DNA from: Allopusillimonas lactea
GTDB taxonomy: Bacteria; Pseudomonadota; Gammaproteobacteria; Burkholderiales; Burkholderiaceae_B
DNA length: 64,000 bases
Assembly: GCF_021653995.1 (NCBI RefSeq)
Contig: NZ_JAJJOZ010000005.1
Location: forward strand, 186,001 to 250,000
Direction: 5' to 3'
In this document: piece by piece, positions 43,508-52,400 of the stretch
Position numbering within the stretch: the stretch's first letter is position 1
How the letters are laid out: each line of letters begins with the position of its first letter
Position numbers and translations under genes: made by a program
The notes under the pieces: generated by a model
What the model was told of the DNA's origin: nothing
The model's database searches: none
The model's input: only the letters and a program-made list of their open reading frames with translations

Positions 43508-44680
43508 ATGGTCAGCCCCTTCGCGTCCCATAAGATTGGAAAGCAATACGTCGTACTGTGTGTGGCGACATTTCTGTGTTTTCTTACAAGCTCTACGCTT
43601 ACCCTGTTGAGCGTCATTCTCCACATGCGCAGTTTCAGTGCGAGCCAGATCGGTATCGTATTGTCCAGTCCTGGTGTTCCGCTCCTGGCGTCGCTTCTAG
43701 TGTCTGGCGTGCTCTCACGTAAATTCGGACCATTGCGAGTAATGCTCGCCGGGCAGGCCATAACAATAGTTTCGTTCGTATTGATGGAGTGGGGGCTGGC
43801 TTATTATGAATCCGCCATTTTGCTGCGGGCATCGATAGGGGTCGGATTTGGCCTGTACTTTACGGCGTCAATGATATATGCCCGGCAGTTGCTGAATGAC
43901 TCCACTAATCTGCTTTATTATTTCGGCATATTCACCTCCATGATCCCGCTTCCAAATGCCCTGGGGCCTTTTGTTGCGGATGTATATCTCGATGCATTTG
44001 GATCGGGTGGTTTCTTTGCCATCATGTCCATCCCCTGCTTGCTGGGCATCGCGCTATTGATATGGTTGATCAACACAGAAGCGCCTTATACGCCTGCAGA
44101 CACTGGGGTTGTTAGTGCTGGCAGCTACAAGAGAGTATTAGTGAGCCCGACCTTTCTGGTTCCCGGTGCAGCGATCTTCCTTGTAGGAATCATGTGGGGG
44201 TTCGCCGTTGCATACATGGCCTTATATCTCAAGCAGTTTGACATTGCGGTGGGGTTGTTTTTCTCGCCGCTGACCTTGCTGCTGTTTCTGTCCAGATTCG
44301 GGCTCATCCGCTACCTGCAGCGTTTATCCACAGCGCTCTTATCCTTCATTTCCTTTGGCTTGCTGGGGGTGTCCTATTTATTGATCGTCTTATCTATCGA
44401 CGACACCACGGTTGTGCTGTCCGGTTTGACGTTCGGGCTGGGATACAGCCTCGCGTTTCCGCTCTTCAGCGTGTGGAGCACCCGCGGGGTTGAAGAGTCA
44501 GACCGCCCTGCAGCCATCGCATTGTTCAACGCATTCTTTCACGGCGGCATGTTTATGACGCCACTGCTCGTCGCGGTCACAACGGAGCTTGACCTTGGCA
44601 GTCATGTCCTGGCTTTGTTCATCGTTGCGGTTTTCGCTTCGATTGTATTTTTTATCGCGGGCAGAAAGGCAATGGGATGA
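43508..44680 (+). CDS. MFS transporter, probably of the siderophore cassette
   Basis: A 390-residue protein with 12 hydrophobic helices in two six-helix halves. The loop after helix 2 (GVLSRKFGPLRVM) is a variant of the MFS motif. It is 188 bp downstream of the receptor on the same strand. Similar MFS genes beside siderophore receptors bring ferric siderophore across the inner membrane or export the free compound. The gene reads more A+T rich than its neighbours, which suggests transfer together with the receptor cassette. Confidence 0.85.
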   Translation: MVSPFASHKIGKQYVVLCVATFLCFLTSSTLTLLSVILHMRSFSASQIGIVLSSPGVPLLASLLVSGVLSRKFGPLRVMLAGQAITIVSFVLMEWGLAYYESAILLRASIGVGFGLYFTASMIYARQLLNDSTNLLYYFGIFTSMIPLPNALGPFVADVYLDAFGSGGFFAIMSIPCLLGIALLIWLINTEAPYTPADTGVVSAGSYKRVLVSPTFLVPGAAIFLVGIMWGFAVAYMALYLKQFDIAVGLFFSPLTLLLFLSRFGLIRYLQRLSTALLSFISFGLLGVSYLLIVLSIDDTTVVLSGLTFGLGYSLAFPLFSVWSTRGVEESDRPAAIALFNAFFHGGMFMTPLLVAVTTELDLGSHVLALFIVAVFASIVFFIAGRKAMG

Positions 44681-44978
44681 AGAGGAGGGTGGTGTTATCG
44701 ATGAACACCCGCGCAGTTTTTTGCTGGTGCGATAAAGGCCCATAGTCTAATCAGTTAAAACCCGCTGACGTTTTCTATCGCTCGGACGACAGCGCGGCTT
44801 GTTGCGGATTCAATGAGTTCTACACCATGCGGGTATTGGAGCGCTTGAGCTTCGTGCCCGAGGCCAGGACACGGATGTCGGAGGAAACGCGTGTCTTGCT
44901 CGTGGAGCGGTTCGATGCGGATGCGCAGGTTGTCGTCGCGCATGGGGCGAGGATGCTTGCGGCTAGCCGCCGCTGGAC
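44681..44978. other. Intergenic region before the second tRNA-Gly
   Basis: About 300 bp with no gene I can support. Short open frames on both strands have no ribosome site and no recognisable sequence. It ends at a terminator. Confidence 0.45.
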
Positions 44979-45017
44979 GAAAAAAAGGCCGAAACACAAA
45001 GTTTTCGGCCTTTTTTC
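44979..45017 (-). terminator. Rho-independent terminator downstream of tRNA-Gly copy 2
   Basis: AAAGGCCGAAA pairs with TTTCGGCCTTT around a short A-rich loop, flanked by A and T runs, so it can stop transcripts from either side. It lies 43 bp beyond the tRNA and has the same general design as the terminator of copy 1. Confidence 0.85.
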
Positions 45018-45059
45018 AATCATCTATGGACGTTGGTGGATGTCCATGGATAAAAAATC

Positions 45060-45135
45060 TGGAGCGGGAAACGAGTCTCGAACTCGCGACCTCAACCTTG
45101 GCAAGGTTGCGCTCTACCAACTGAGCTATTCCCGC
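45060..45135 (-). tRNA. tRNA-Gly (anticodon GCC), copy 2
   Basis: A 76-base tRNA identical to copy 1 at 28683-28758, on the same strand, with encoded CCA and anticodon GCC. The flanks differ apart from the general promoter and terminator design. The two copies are the only exact long repeat I see in the window. Confidence 0.97.
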
Positions 45136-45201
45136 ATTTTTACTGCACTTTCTCGTTGCTGGCATCGCCGTTGGGCGTTGCGTTTTCCGAAGAAGGCTCG
45201 C

Positions 45202-45230
45202 ATTATATAGAGTTTTTTTTGGGTGTGCAA
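45202..45230 (-). promoter_or_regulatory. Promoter of tRNA-Gly copy 2
   Basis: On the minus strand TTGCAC (45225-45230) and TATAAT (45202-45207) are 17 bases apart. The stretch from here to the murB start at 45446 holds no other recognisable gene. Confidence 0.62.
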
Positions 45231-45445
45231 CTTGGGGCATGATGGGCGCGCGACTTGGGTGGTAGGCCTTTTTCCGCGAGGCTTTTGCTGGTTTGTTCGC
45301 GTTGTTTTTGCGTGGTTGCCCGTTGCTGGTGGCTTACGGCGTAATGCGCGCACAGGCTGCGCATGGCACCTCCCGATCTTCAGCGTTATGCTTATGCCTT
45401 TTGCGGCGCGCGGTGGTGCGCTGTCTTGTACCGGGGCCCTTTATT

Positions 45446-46492
45446 TTGCTCGACGTTCGCGCTCAAGATCTCACTGCACTCAATACGCTGGGCCTGCGGG
45501 CGCGGGCATCTGCGCTGGTGGTGTATACCGGCCAGGCGCAGTTGCCCGCGCTGTCGGCGTTGGCGCAGCAGCACGGCCAGGTGTTTGTACTGGGGGGCGG
45601 CAGCAATGTGGTGCTGGGGCCGGTGATCGATGGGCTGGTCATCAAGGTGGCGTCGCGCGGCATACGCTTGCTGGAGGCGCGGGACGACTGTTGGATCGTC
45701 GAAGCGCAGGGAGGCGTGGTCTGGCACGATTTTGTCGCGCATTGCCTGGAAAATGGCTGGGCAGGGCTGGAAAACCTTGCGCTGATACCGGGCACGGTGG
45801 GGGCGGCGCCGGTGCAAAATATCGGTGCTTATGGTGTGGAATTCGATCAGCGCTTTCATAGCCTGGATGCCTGGGATCTAAAGCACGCCCGCATGGTCAC
45901 CATGTCGGCGCGGGACTGCGGGTTTTCATATCGGCATAGTGTTTTCAAGGAAGGCGAGCCCGGCAGATGGCTGATTACGGCGGTGCGTTTCCGCCTGCCC
46001 AGGCCATGGCGGCCGGTGCTGGATTATCCCGATCTGCAGCGTCACACTTCGGTGGCCGAGGCGGGGCAGGGCATAGGGCCGCGCGATATCTTCGATGCCG
46101 TGTGTGATATCCGCCGCCGCAAGCTGCCAGATCCGGCCGTACTGGGCAATGCGGGCAGCTTCTTCAAGAATCCGATTGTCAATAATGCCGCAGCGGATGC
46201 GCTGCAGCAACGCTACCCTGATCTGGTGAGGTATCCGCAGGCCGATGGCCAGCACAGCAAGCTGGCGGCGGGCTGGATGATAGACCGTGCAGGCTGGAAG
46301 GGCCGGCGGGTCGGGCCGGTGGGCACGCATGACCGCCAGGCGCTGGTGTTGGTGAACCACGGCGGCGCCACAGCGGCTGACGTCGCCCGGCTGGCAGATG
46401 CCATCAGGGCGGACGTACAGCGGATGTTTGGCGTGAACCTGGAGCAGGAGCCGGTGGCCGTGCCAGCCAGCGCGCCTGCCCACCGGCAATAA
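45446..46492 (+). CDS. murB: UDP-N-acetylenolpyruvoylglucosamine reductase
   Basis: A 348-residue FAD enzyme that reduces UDP-GlcNAc-enolpyruvate to UDP-MurNAc in peptidoglycan synthesis. FAD-binding motifs VLGGGSNVVLG and GLENLALIPGTVGAAPVQNIGAYG are clear, and the catalytic serine is in GNAGSFFKNP; this is the E. coli-like type I MurB. The start is uncertain. TTG 45446 puts the conserved NTLGL about 13 residues in, as in E. coli MurB, whereas the first ATG (45293) adds 51 residues of non-conserved sequence reaching toward the tRNA promoter. Confidence 0.9.
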   Translation: MLDVRAQDLTALNTLGLRARASALVVYTGQAQLPALSALAQQHGQVFVLGGGSNVVLGPVIDGLVIKVASRGIRLLEARDDCWIVEAQGGVVWHDFVAHCLENGWAGLENLALIPGTVGAAPVQNIGAYGVEFDQRFHSLDAWDLKHARMVTMSARDCGFSYRHSVFKEGEPGRWLITAVRFRLPRPWRPVLDYPDLQRHTSVAEAGQGIGPRDIFDAVCDIRRRKLPDPAVLGNAGSFFKNPIVNNAAADALQQRYPDLVRYPQADGQHSKLAAGWMIDRAGWKGRRVGPVGTHDRQALVLVNHGGATAADVARLADAIRADVQRMFGVNLEQEPVAVPASAPAHRQ

Positions 46493-46577
46493 ATAGGGCA
46501 AAGCGCAGGGGCAGGGTGCCGTTTGCCCATTGCTGCTGACATCGCGCGGCTGGCCAAGCAGCCCGTCTGAATGTGAA

Positions 46578-46607
46578 TTGGCCACCCTCGGGTGGCCAAT
46601 GTTTATT
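46578..46607. terminator. Shared terminator between murB and dapB
   Basis: TTGGCCACCC and GGGTGGCCAA form a perfect 10-base-pair stem separated by only TC, so the real loop is made by opening the top pairs. A short T-rich tail follows on the plus strand. It lies between convergent murB and dapB. Confidence 0.6.
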
Positions 46608-46628
46608 GCACCATGAATGCCGCCGGGC

Positions 46629-47420
46629 TCAGGTGGCCAGCACGTCTTGCATATCGAACAGGCCGAACTGTTTGCGGGCCAGGTAGCGCGCGGCGCGCAG
46701 GCTGCCTTGCGCATAGGTGGCGCGGCTGCTGGAACGGTGCGTGATCTCAATGCGCTCGCCAGTGCCACAGAAGTAGACGGTGTGGTCGCCAATGATGTCG
46801 CCGCCGCGCACCACCGAGAACCCGATGCGGCCGCTTTCACGCGGGCCGGTGACACCGTGACGCGCCCAGTCGGCAACGTCGTCGAGCTTTTTACCCCACG
46901 CGTGTGCCACAGTGTCGCCCATGGCCAGCGCGGTGCCCGACGGTGCATCGACCTTGTTGCGGTGATGAGCCTCGAAGACTTCGACGTCATAGCCTTCGTT
47001 GAGCAGGCGCGCAGCCATGTCGAGCAGTTTGAGGGTGGCGTTGACGCCGACGCTCATATTGGGAGCAAAGACGACCGCGATCTGCTTGCTGGCGGCCTGG
47101 ATAGCCTGCTTGCCCTTGTCGTCGAAGCCGGTAGTGCCGATGACGCACTTGGTGCCATGCTGGACGCAGGCCTGCAGATGGACCAGTGTGCCCTCGGGCC
47201 GGGTGAAGTCGATCAGGCAGTCTGCGTTGGCCAGTTGGCCGAGATCTTCGCTGATCAGCACGCCGGTTTCACGGCCCAGAAAGGCACCCGCATCCTGGCC
47301 AATCGCGGCAGTGCCGGGACGGTCCAGCGCCACGGTGAGGGTGAGATCCGGGCTTTGCAGCACGGCTTCGATCAGCATGCGACCCATGCGCCCATCGGCG
47401 CCCGCAATTGCAATACGCAT
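46629..47420 (-). CDS. dapB: 4-hydroxy-tetrahydrodipicolinate reductase
   Basis: A 263-residue NAD(P)H-dependent reductase of the lysine and diaminopimelate pathway. The N-terminal dinucleotide motif is IAGADGRMGR, and the catalytic region EAHHRNKVDAPSGTALAMG, near residue 155, carries the active-site histidine and lysine. Length and motifs are standard. It follows bamE by 25 bp on the same strand, an arrangement common in this family of bacteria. Confidence 0.97.
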   Translation of the reverse strand: MRIAIAGADGRMGRMLIEAVLQSPDLTLTVALDRPGTAAIGQDAGAFLGRETGVLISEDLGQLANADCLIDFTRPEGTLVHLQACVQHGTKCVIGTTGFDDKGKQAIQAASKQIAVVFAPNMSVGVNATLKLLDMAARLLNEGYDVEVFEAHHRNKVDAPSGTALAMGDTVAHAWGKKLDDVADWARHGVTGPRESGRIGFSVVRGGDIIGDHTVYFCGTGERIEITHRSSSRATYAQGSLRAARYLARKQFGLFDMQDVLAT

Positions 47421-47445
47421 TGTTTCTCCTTGCTAAGACGTAGCT

Positions 47446-48102
47446 TCAGCGCAACGGCTCGCTGGTGCTGCGACCGGCCGACGGTGCGCCGGGTTGTGTG
47501 TGTTGCGACGACGAATTGTTCAGTATGCCGCTGGTGGGCTGCTGGGTATTGCCTTCCGCAGTGCCAGTAGTGTGCGTGCCGGTGCCCGTGCCGTCGCGGA
47601 GCTCGCTGGTGGTGCTGCCTCCAGTCTGTACGGGTTGCGTCTGGGCGGCGCCCGTCTCAGTGCCGGTAGGCTGGGCGCTCGTCGTGGATTCTGCCTTGGC
47701 GCCTTTGGCGTCGGCCCCGGTGTCCGCCTTCTGGAAGGGCTGCCGATCAGGCTGCTCGTCGCCTTCCCAGCGTACCAGCGTATCGCCCTCGAACCATACC
47801 GTGAAGTTGCGCTGCTGCGATTTGCCGTAGCCTGGATTGTTGTAATAGGGATAATCCCAGCGGTCGGCGTGGAAGATATCCTGCAGTGTGGGTGTGCCCA
47901 GGATGAAGCGCACCTGTTCGCGCGTCATGCCCGGCTGCAGGCGGGCCACCTGCTCGGATGTGATCCAGTTGCCTTGCTGGATAGTGGGGCGGTACGGGAA
48001 CCCCCAATTGGTGGAGCCGCAAGCCGCAAGGGCGGTGACGATGACGCCAGCCGCAAGGCCGGCGCGCAGCGCGCGGGTAAATGATATTGCAGTAGTCAGC
48101 AC
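47446..48102 (-). CDS. bamE: Outer-membrane assembly lipoprotein BamE with long C-terminal extension
   Basis: A 218-residue lipoprotein. GTG 48102 gives a signal peptide ending in the lipobox ALAAC and has AGGGG upstream; the frame extends to 48237 without a better start. Residues ~30-115 are the SmpA/OmlA domain (YRPTIQQGNWITSEQVARLQPGMTREQVRFILGTP). The last ~100 residues are Thr/Ser/Gln/Gly-rich and of low complexity, whereas E. coli BamE ends soon after the domain. BamE supports the BAM complex at the inner face of the outer membrane. It is divergent from fur with 145 bp between, a known pairing. Confidence 0.93.
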   Translation of the reverse strand: MLTTAISFTRALRAGLAAGVIVTALAACGSTNWGFPYRPTIQQGNWITSEQVARLQPGMTREQVRFILGTPTLQDIFHADRWDYPYYNNPGYGKSQQRNFTVWFEGDTLVRWEGDEQPDRQPFQKADTGADAKGAKAESTTSAQPTGTETGAAQTQPVQTGGSTTSELRDGTGTGTHTTGTAEGNTQQPTSGILNNSSSQHTQPGAPSAGRSTSEPLR

Positions 48103-48247
48103 AAAACGCCCCTGTGTTATCCAGAACGAACTAAAACCGTTATCATAAAGGGTAAGTATATGAACGCATAAGCGTCGAGTGTTCCCGCAGCCGCAGTCGA
48201 TCGCGCCGTCGGTCTGTTTTTTCACCCGCCAAAGCATTTTATTAGTT

Positions 48248-48688
48248 ATGAACGATCAAAGTGAATTGAAGAACATGGGCCTGAAGGCAACGTTTCCGCG
48301 CCTGAAGATCCTTGATATCTTTCGTCGCGCGGATCAGCGCCATCAAAGCGCCGAAGACATCTACCGCGCCCTGATTGCCGAGCAGGTCGATATCGGCCTC
48401 GCCACCGTCTATCGTGTACTTACACAGTTCGAGCAGGCAGGCATTCTGGTGCGTAGCCAATTCGACGGCGGCAAGGCCGTGTTCGAACTGAATGATGGCG
48501 ATCACCATGATCACCTCATCTGCACCACTTGCGGCAAGGTCGAGGAGTTTACCGACCACGAAATCGAAAAGCGCCAGCACAAAATCGCCAAAGAGCACAA
48601 TTTTGTACTAGAAAGCCACACCATGATGCTGTACGGCATCTGCCCCGAATGCCATGCCAAAGGGGCAGGCAAAGGGCCGGTTGCGTAA
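48248..48688 (+). CDS. fur: Ferric uptake regulator Fur
   Basis: A 146-residue global iron repressor. The N-terminal winged helix is LKATFPRLKILDIF with recognition helix IGLATVYRVLTQFEQAGI. Metal-binding features follow: HHDHLICTTCGKVEEF, with the first CxxC, and CPECH near the end. ATG 48248 gives the usual Fur N-terminus (MNDQSELKNMGLK). A Fur box at 29699 and the siderophore cassette in this window are likely targets. It is divergent from bamE and convergent with recN. Confidence 0.97.
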   Translation: MNDQSELKNMGLKATFPRLKILDIFRRADQRHQSAEDIYRALIAEQVDIGLATVYRVLTQFEQAGILVRSQFDGGKAVFELNDGDHHDHLICTTCGKVEEFTDHEIEKRQHKIAKEHNFVLESHTMMLYGICPECHAKGAGKGPVA

Positions 48689-48715
48689 GCGCCGGCTGCC
48701 CAGGCGTGCTGGCCG

Positions 48716-50359
48716 CTAGCTGGCCAGCATCTCCCGCGCATGCTTGCGGGTGGTGTCGGTGATCTTCAACCCACCCAGCATGCGCGCCACTTCATTTTCC
48801 CTGCCTGCGTCATCCAGCGACACGATGCTGGACAGCGTGCGTTCGCCCTCTGTGGCTTTGCGCACTTCGTAGTGGTGTATGCCCCGCGCGGCCACTTGCG
48901 GCAGGTGTGTTACGCACAATACCTGGTGCCGCTCGCCCAGTTCGCGCAACAGGCGGCCCACCACATCGGCCACGGCGCCGCCGATGCCAGTGTCGACTTC
49001 GTCGAAAATGAGCGTCGGCACCCGCGCCGCCTGGCTGGCGATGACGGACAATGCGAGCGAAATACGCGCGAGCTCCCCGCCCGACGCCACCTTGGCCAGC
49101 GGCCGTGGTGTCGTGCCGGCATGGCCCGCCACCAGGAACTCGACCGCTTCGGTGCCATGCGGCCCAGGCGAGCAGGCAGACAGTGCAACATCGAACCGAC
49201 CGCCCTGCATGGCCAGCGTCTGCATGGCCTCGGAAACGCGTTTGGCAAGGGATTTACCCGTTTTACGGCGGGCGGCGCCCAGTTTCTCAGCAAGATCGGT
49301 ATAGTGTTTCCGAGCGTCGTCGGCCTTGTGCCGCAGCGCCTCAGTATCGGCCGCCGCCTGGCTGGCGTCGAGCTTTTCCACCAGTGATTGCTGCAGGGCG
49401 GGTAACTCTGCCGGCTCAACGCTGAACTTGCGGGCCAGCTCAAAGACCGCCCCAAGCCGTTGTTCGGCCTGGGCAAGGCGGTCGGGCTCGGGCTCTAGCC
49501 GATCTACGTAGCTGTTTAGGTCCGACACGGCCTCGTCGGCCGAGATGCGCGCCGATTCGATGGCATCGTATATGCCTTGCAGTTGGGGATCGTGGCGTAA
49601 CAGAGCATGCAGGCTGTGTGCCGCTGTGGTGAGCGCGTGGCGTGCCGAACCGTCTTCGCCGTCCAGCGCGACCAGCGCCGCAGCAGCGCCATCGAGCAGC
49701 GACTGGGCGTGAGCCAGGCGGCTGTGTTCGGTGTTGAGGGTATCCCATTCGCCGGGAGCCAGGCCCAGGCGGTCGAGCTCGCCCAGGCGCCATTCGAGGC
49801 GTTCGCGCTCTTCCTGCAGTGCGGCTGCATTGAGCCGTGCGTCTTCGAGCTGCCGCTGCAGGGTTTGCCACGCCTGCCAGGCCAGTTGCACTTGCCGTGC
49901 CAGCTCGGTGTGGCCGCCTTGCGCATCGAGCAAGTCGCGCTGGCTGGCTGCCTTGAGCAGGCTTTGGTGGGCATGTTGGCCGTGGATGTCGACCAGGAGC
50001 TCGCCCAGCTCGCGCAGTTGCGTCAGGGCGACGGGCAAGCCGTTGATGAAGGCGCGGCTGCGACCCTGGGCGTCGATTACCCGCCGCAACAAGAGGGCAT
50101 CGTCGGCGTCGAGCTCGCGAGCGGAGAGCCATTCGCGCACATTGGCAGGCGGGTCGAAGACGGCGGTGATGTCGGCGCGAGAAGCGCCTTCACGCAGCAT
50201 GCTTGCGTCGCCGCGCGCGCCCAGCGCCAGCGACAGCGCATCGACCAATATGGATTTGCCGGCGCCTGTTTCACCTGAAAATACGGTGAAGCCCGCTTCG
50301 AAATGCAGCTCGGCCTCGTCGACAATGACGAAATCGCGGATATGAAGCGTGCGCAGCAT
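48716..50359 (-). CDS. recN: DNA repair protein RecN
   Basis: A 547-residue SMC-like ATPase for double-strand-break repair. It has Walker A GETGAGKSILVDAL at residue ~30, a long central coiled coil (about 160-370, rich in Leu, Glu, Ala and Arg), and Walker B in PTLIFDEVDTGIGG near 470. It starts 3 bp after nadK on the same strand, so the two form an operon, as in many beta- and gammaproteobacteria. I did not find a clear LexA site before nadK. Confidence 0.96.
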   Translation of the reverse strand: MLRTLHIRDFVIVDEAELHFEAGFTVFSGETGAGKSILVDALSLALGARGDASMLREGASRADITAVFDPPANVREWLSARELDADDALLLRRVIDAQGRSRAFINGLPVALTQLRELGELLVDIHGQHAHQSLLKAASQRDLLDAQGGHTELARQVQLAWQAWQTLQRQLEDARLNAAALQEERERLEWRLGELDRLGLAPGEWDTLNTEHSRLAHAQSLLDGAAAALVALDGEDGSARHALTTAAHSLHALLRHDPQLQGIYDAIESARISADEAVSDLNSYVDRLEPEPDRLAQAEQRLGAVFELARKFSVEPAELPALQQSLVEKLDASQAAADTEALRHKADDARKHYTDLAEKLGAARRKTGKSLAKRVSEAMQTLAMQGGRFDVALSACSPGPHGTEAVEFLVAGHAGTTPRPLAKVASGGELARISLALSVIASQAARVPTLIFDEVDTGIGGAVADVVGRLLRELGERHQVLCVTHLPQVAARGIHHYEVRKATEGERTLSSIVSLDDAGRENEVARMLGGLKITDTTRKHAREMLAS

Positions 50360-50362
50360 GGC

Positions 50363-51262
50363 TTATTCGGCCTCGTCCGAAAGTTGCGGTATATGGTTCC
50401 AGTACAGCTTGCGGCGTAGCGTGGAAAAGAAACTGTAGCCTGTGGGGTGGATGAAACGGACAGTGTTCTGGGCACGCTTTACCTGCACGCGATCACCCGG
50501 CTGGCAGTCTGACCATGTCTGCATGTCGAAGTGAACGCTGGCGCCGGATTCTACACGGCCCAGCGCCGTTACGGTAAGCGTGAGCACGCCCGTATCGGGC
50601 AGCACAATGGGCCGGTTGGACAAGGTTTGTGGGGCCACTGGCACCAGCAGCATGGCATTCAGGTCGGGGTGTACCACCGGGCCCGATGCGGAGAGCGAAT
50701 AGGCGGTGGAGCCGGTGGGCGTGGCAACGATCAGGCCGTCTGCGCGCTGGCTGTACATGAAGGTGCCATCGAATTCGACGCGCACCTCGATCATGCCGCC
50801 CCGGCCGGCGCGGTTCAGCACCACGTCGTTCAGGGCCAGCCCCGAAAACAGGATTTCGTCGCCGCGCGTTACCGAGCCTTCCAGCATGACGCGGTCTTCG
50901 GTATCGAAGTTGCCATGAATAACGCTGGCCAGCGCATCATTGGCGCTTTGCAGCGGAATATCGGTAATGAAGCCCAGGCGCCCGTGATTGATGCCGATGA
51001 CGGGCACGCCGCTGGATGCCAGTTGGCGGGCGGCGCCCAGCATGGTGCCGTCCCCACCCATCACCACGGCTAGATCGGCCCGGCTGCCGATTTCCGCATA
51101 GCTGGCGGCCGGGTGTTCGGTGATGCCTGTATTGCGGGCCGTATCTGCCTCGACAAGGACCGTGCAGCCGGCGGCCTCGAGGGTGGCGGCCAGCTTGCGC
51201 AGCGGCGCGTCCAGGCCCGTGTCCTGGTAGCGCCCAATGATGGCAACGGTCTTGAAATGCAT
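50363..51262 (-). CDS. nadK: NAD kinase
   Basis: A 299-residue enzyme that phosphorylates NAD to NADP. The diagnostic GGDGT motif (VMGGDGTMLGAAR) is near residue 72, and TPTGSTAYSLSASGP near 182 is the second conserved region. I chose ATG 51262 (MHFKTVAIIGRY), the standard N-terminus; the frame to 51430 overlaps the divergent hrcA gene. It is followed at once by recN. Confidence 0.96.
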   Translation of the reverse strand: MHFKTVAIIGRYQDTGLDAPLRKLAATLEAAGCTVLVEADTARNTGITEHPAASYAEIGSRADLAVVMGGDGTMLGAARQLASSGVPVIGINHGRLGFITDIPLQSANDALASVIHGNFDTEDRVMLEGSVTRGDEILFSGLALNDVVLNRAGRGGMIEVRVEFDGTFMYSQRADGLIVATPTGSTAYSLSASGPVVHPDLNAMLLVPVAPQTLSNRPIVLPDTGVLTLTVTALGRVESGASVHFDMQTWSDCQPGDRVQVKRAQNTVRFIHPTGYSFFSTLRRKLYWNHIPQLSDEAE

Positions 51263-51392
51263 GAGGTGGATACCTTGTCTGGGGTGGTGTAACGGGGAGC
51301 GTGCTTTGATTATAGAATCCCGCAAGCGGTGCGGTGTGCGGGCGGCATGGCCGATGCGCGCCCGATTTCCCAATATCTCATAAAATAGGGTC

Positions 51393-52400
51393 ATGGATGA
51401 CCGAGCCAATGCGCTGCTCAAGGCGCTCATAGAACGTTACATTGCTGATGGCCAGCCAGTCGGCTCGCGCACGCTTTCGAAGATGTTCGATCTTTCGCCG
51501 GCCACCATCCGCAATGTAATGGCCGATCTCGAAGATCTAGGCCTGATACACAGCCCGCACACATCCGCAGGCCGCGTACCCACGCCCAAGGGGTATCGCA
51601 TATTCGTCGATCGCTTGTTGGCGGTGCAGCGTTTCGAGGTGCTGCCGTCCACGCAGATCCGCGAGATGCTGCCGGCGGCCGAGCCCAGCCGGGCTGTCAA
51701 CGCGGCGGCGGCGCTGCTGTCCAACCTTACGCAGTTTGCCGGCGTGGTGCTGGCCCCCAAGCGCGCGCAGGTCTTCCGCCAGATCGAATTCATTCGTCTA
51801 TCGGGGCGCCGCGTGCTGCTCATCATCGTCACCCCTGACGGCGACGTGCAAAACCGCATCCTGTTTGTGCAGCGCGATTACCCCGAGCAGGAACTGCTCG
51901 AGGCCAGCAATTTCTTCAATCAGCACTTTTCGGGCAAATCGTTCTCCGAGGTGCGGGCCATGCTCACGCAAGAGCTCTCTTCTCTGCAGGCTGATATCTC
52001 CCGGCTGATGCAAGCGGCTGTCGAGGCCGGCACCGCCGAAGACGATGATGACGATGCGCTGGTTATCTCGGGCGAAAGCAAACTGCTCGATGTGTCGGAA
52101 ATCGCATCAGACATGACACGCCTGCGCAATATGTTCTCGATGTTCGAGAAAAAAACCGAATTGCTTCAGCTTCTGGATGTGTCCAGCCGTGCGCAGGGTG
52201 TACAAATCTACATCGGCGGCGATTCCCGACTGGTGCCGATGGAAGACGTATCCGTCATCACTGCCCCGTACGGGGTGGATGGCAACATCGTTGGCACATT
52301 GGGCGTTATCGGCCCCTCGCGGATGGCATACGAGCGTGTCATTCCCATCGTAGATATCACTGCCCGCTTGCTTTCCAACGCACTCAGCCACAATGCTTAA
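51393..52400 (+). CDS. hrcA: Heat-inducible transcription repressor HrcA
   Basis: A 335-residue repressor. The N-terminal winged helix (IERYIADGQPVGSRTLSKMF, then LSPATIRNVMADLEDLGLIHSPHTSAGRVPT) is diagnostic, and the GAF-like regulatory domain follows. HrcA binds CIRCE operators of chaperone genes and is helped by GroEL. I see no CIRCE inverted repeat in this window, so its targets, probably groESL, lie elsewhere. It overlaps hemH by 8 bp and is divergent from nadK. Confidence 0.96.
   Translation: MDDRANALLKALIERYIADGQPVGSRTLSKMFDLSPATIRNVMADLEDLGLIHSPHTSAGRVPTPKGYRIFVDRLLAVQRFEVLPSTQIREMLPAAEPSRAVNAAAALLSNLTQFAGVVLAPKRAQVFRQIEFIRLSGRRVLLIIVTPDGDVQNRILFVQRDYPEQELLEASNFFNQHFSGKSFSEVRAMLTQELSSLQADISRLMQAAVEAGTAEDDDDDALVISGESKLLDVSEIASDMTRLRNMFSMFEKKTELLQLLDVSSRAQGVQIYIGGDSRLVPMEDVSVITAPYGVDGNIVGTLGVIGPSRMAYERVIPIVDITARLLSNALSHNA

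Noticed and set aside
48707..48729. TGCTGGCC/GGCCAGCA hairpin between fur and recN
   Set aside because: A good stem, but it overlaps the recN end and has no T run; a terminator role is not supported.
51263..51392. Possible CIRCE operator near hrcA, or before grpE and dnaK
   Set aside because: I searched for TTAGCACTC-N9-GAGTGCTAA and saw no acceptable match in these gaps.
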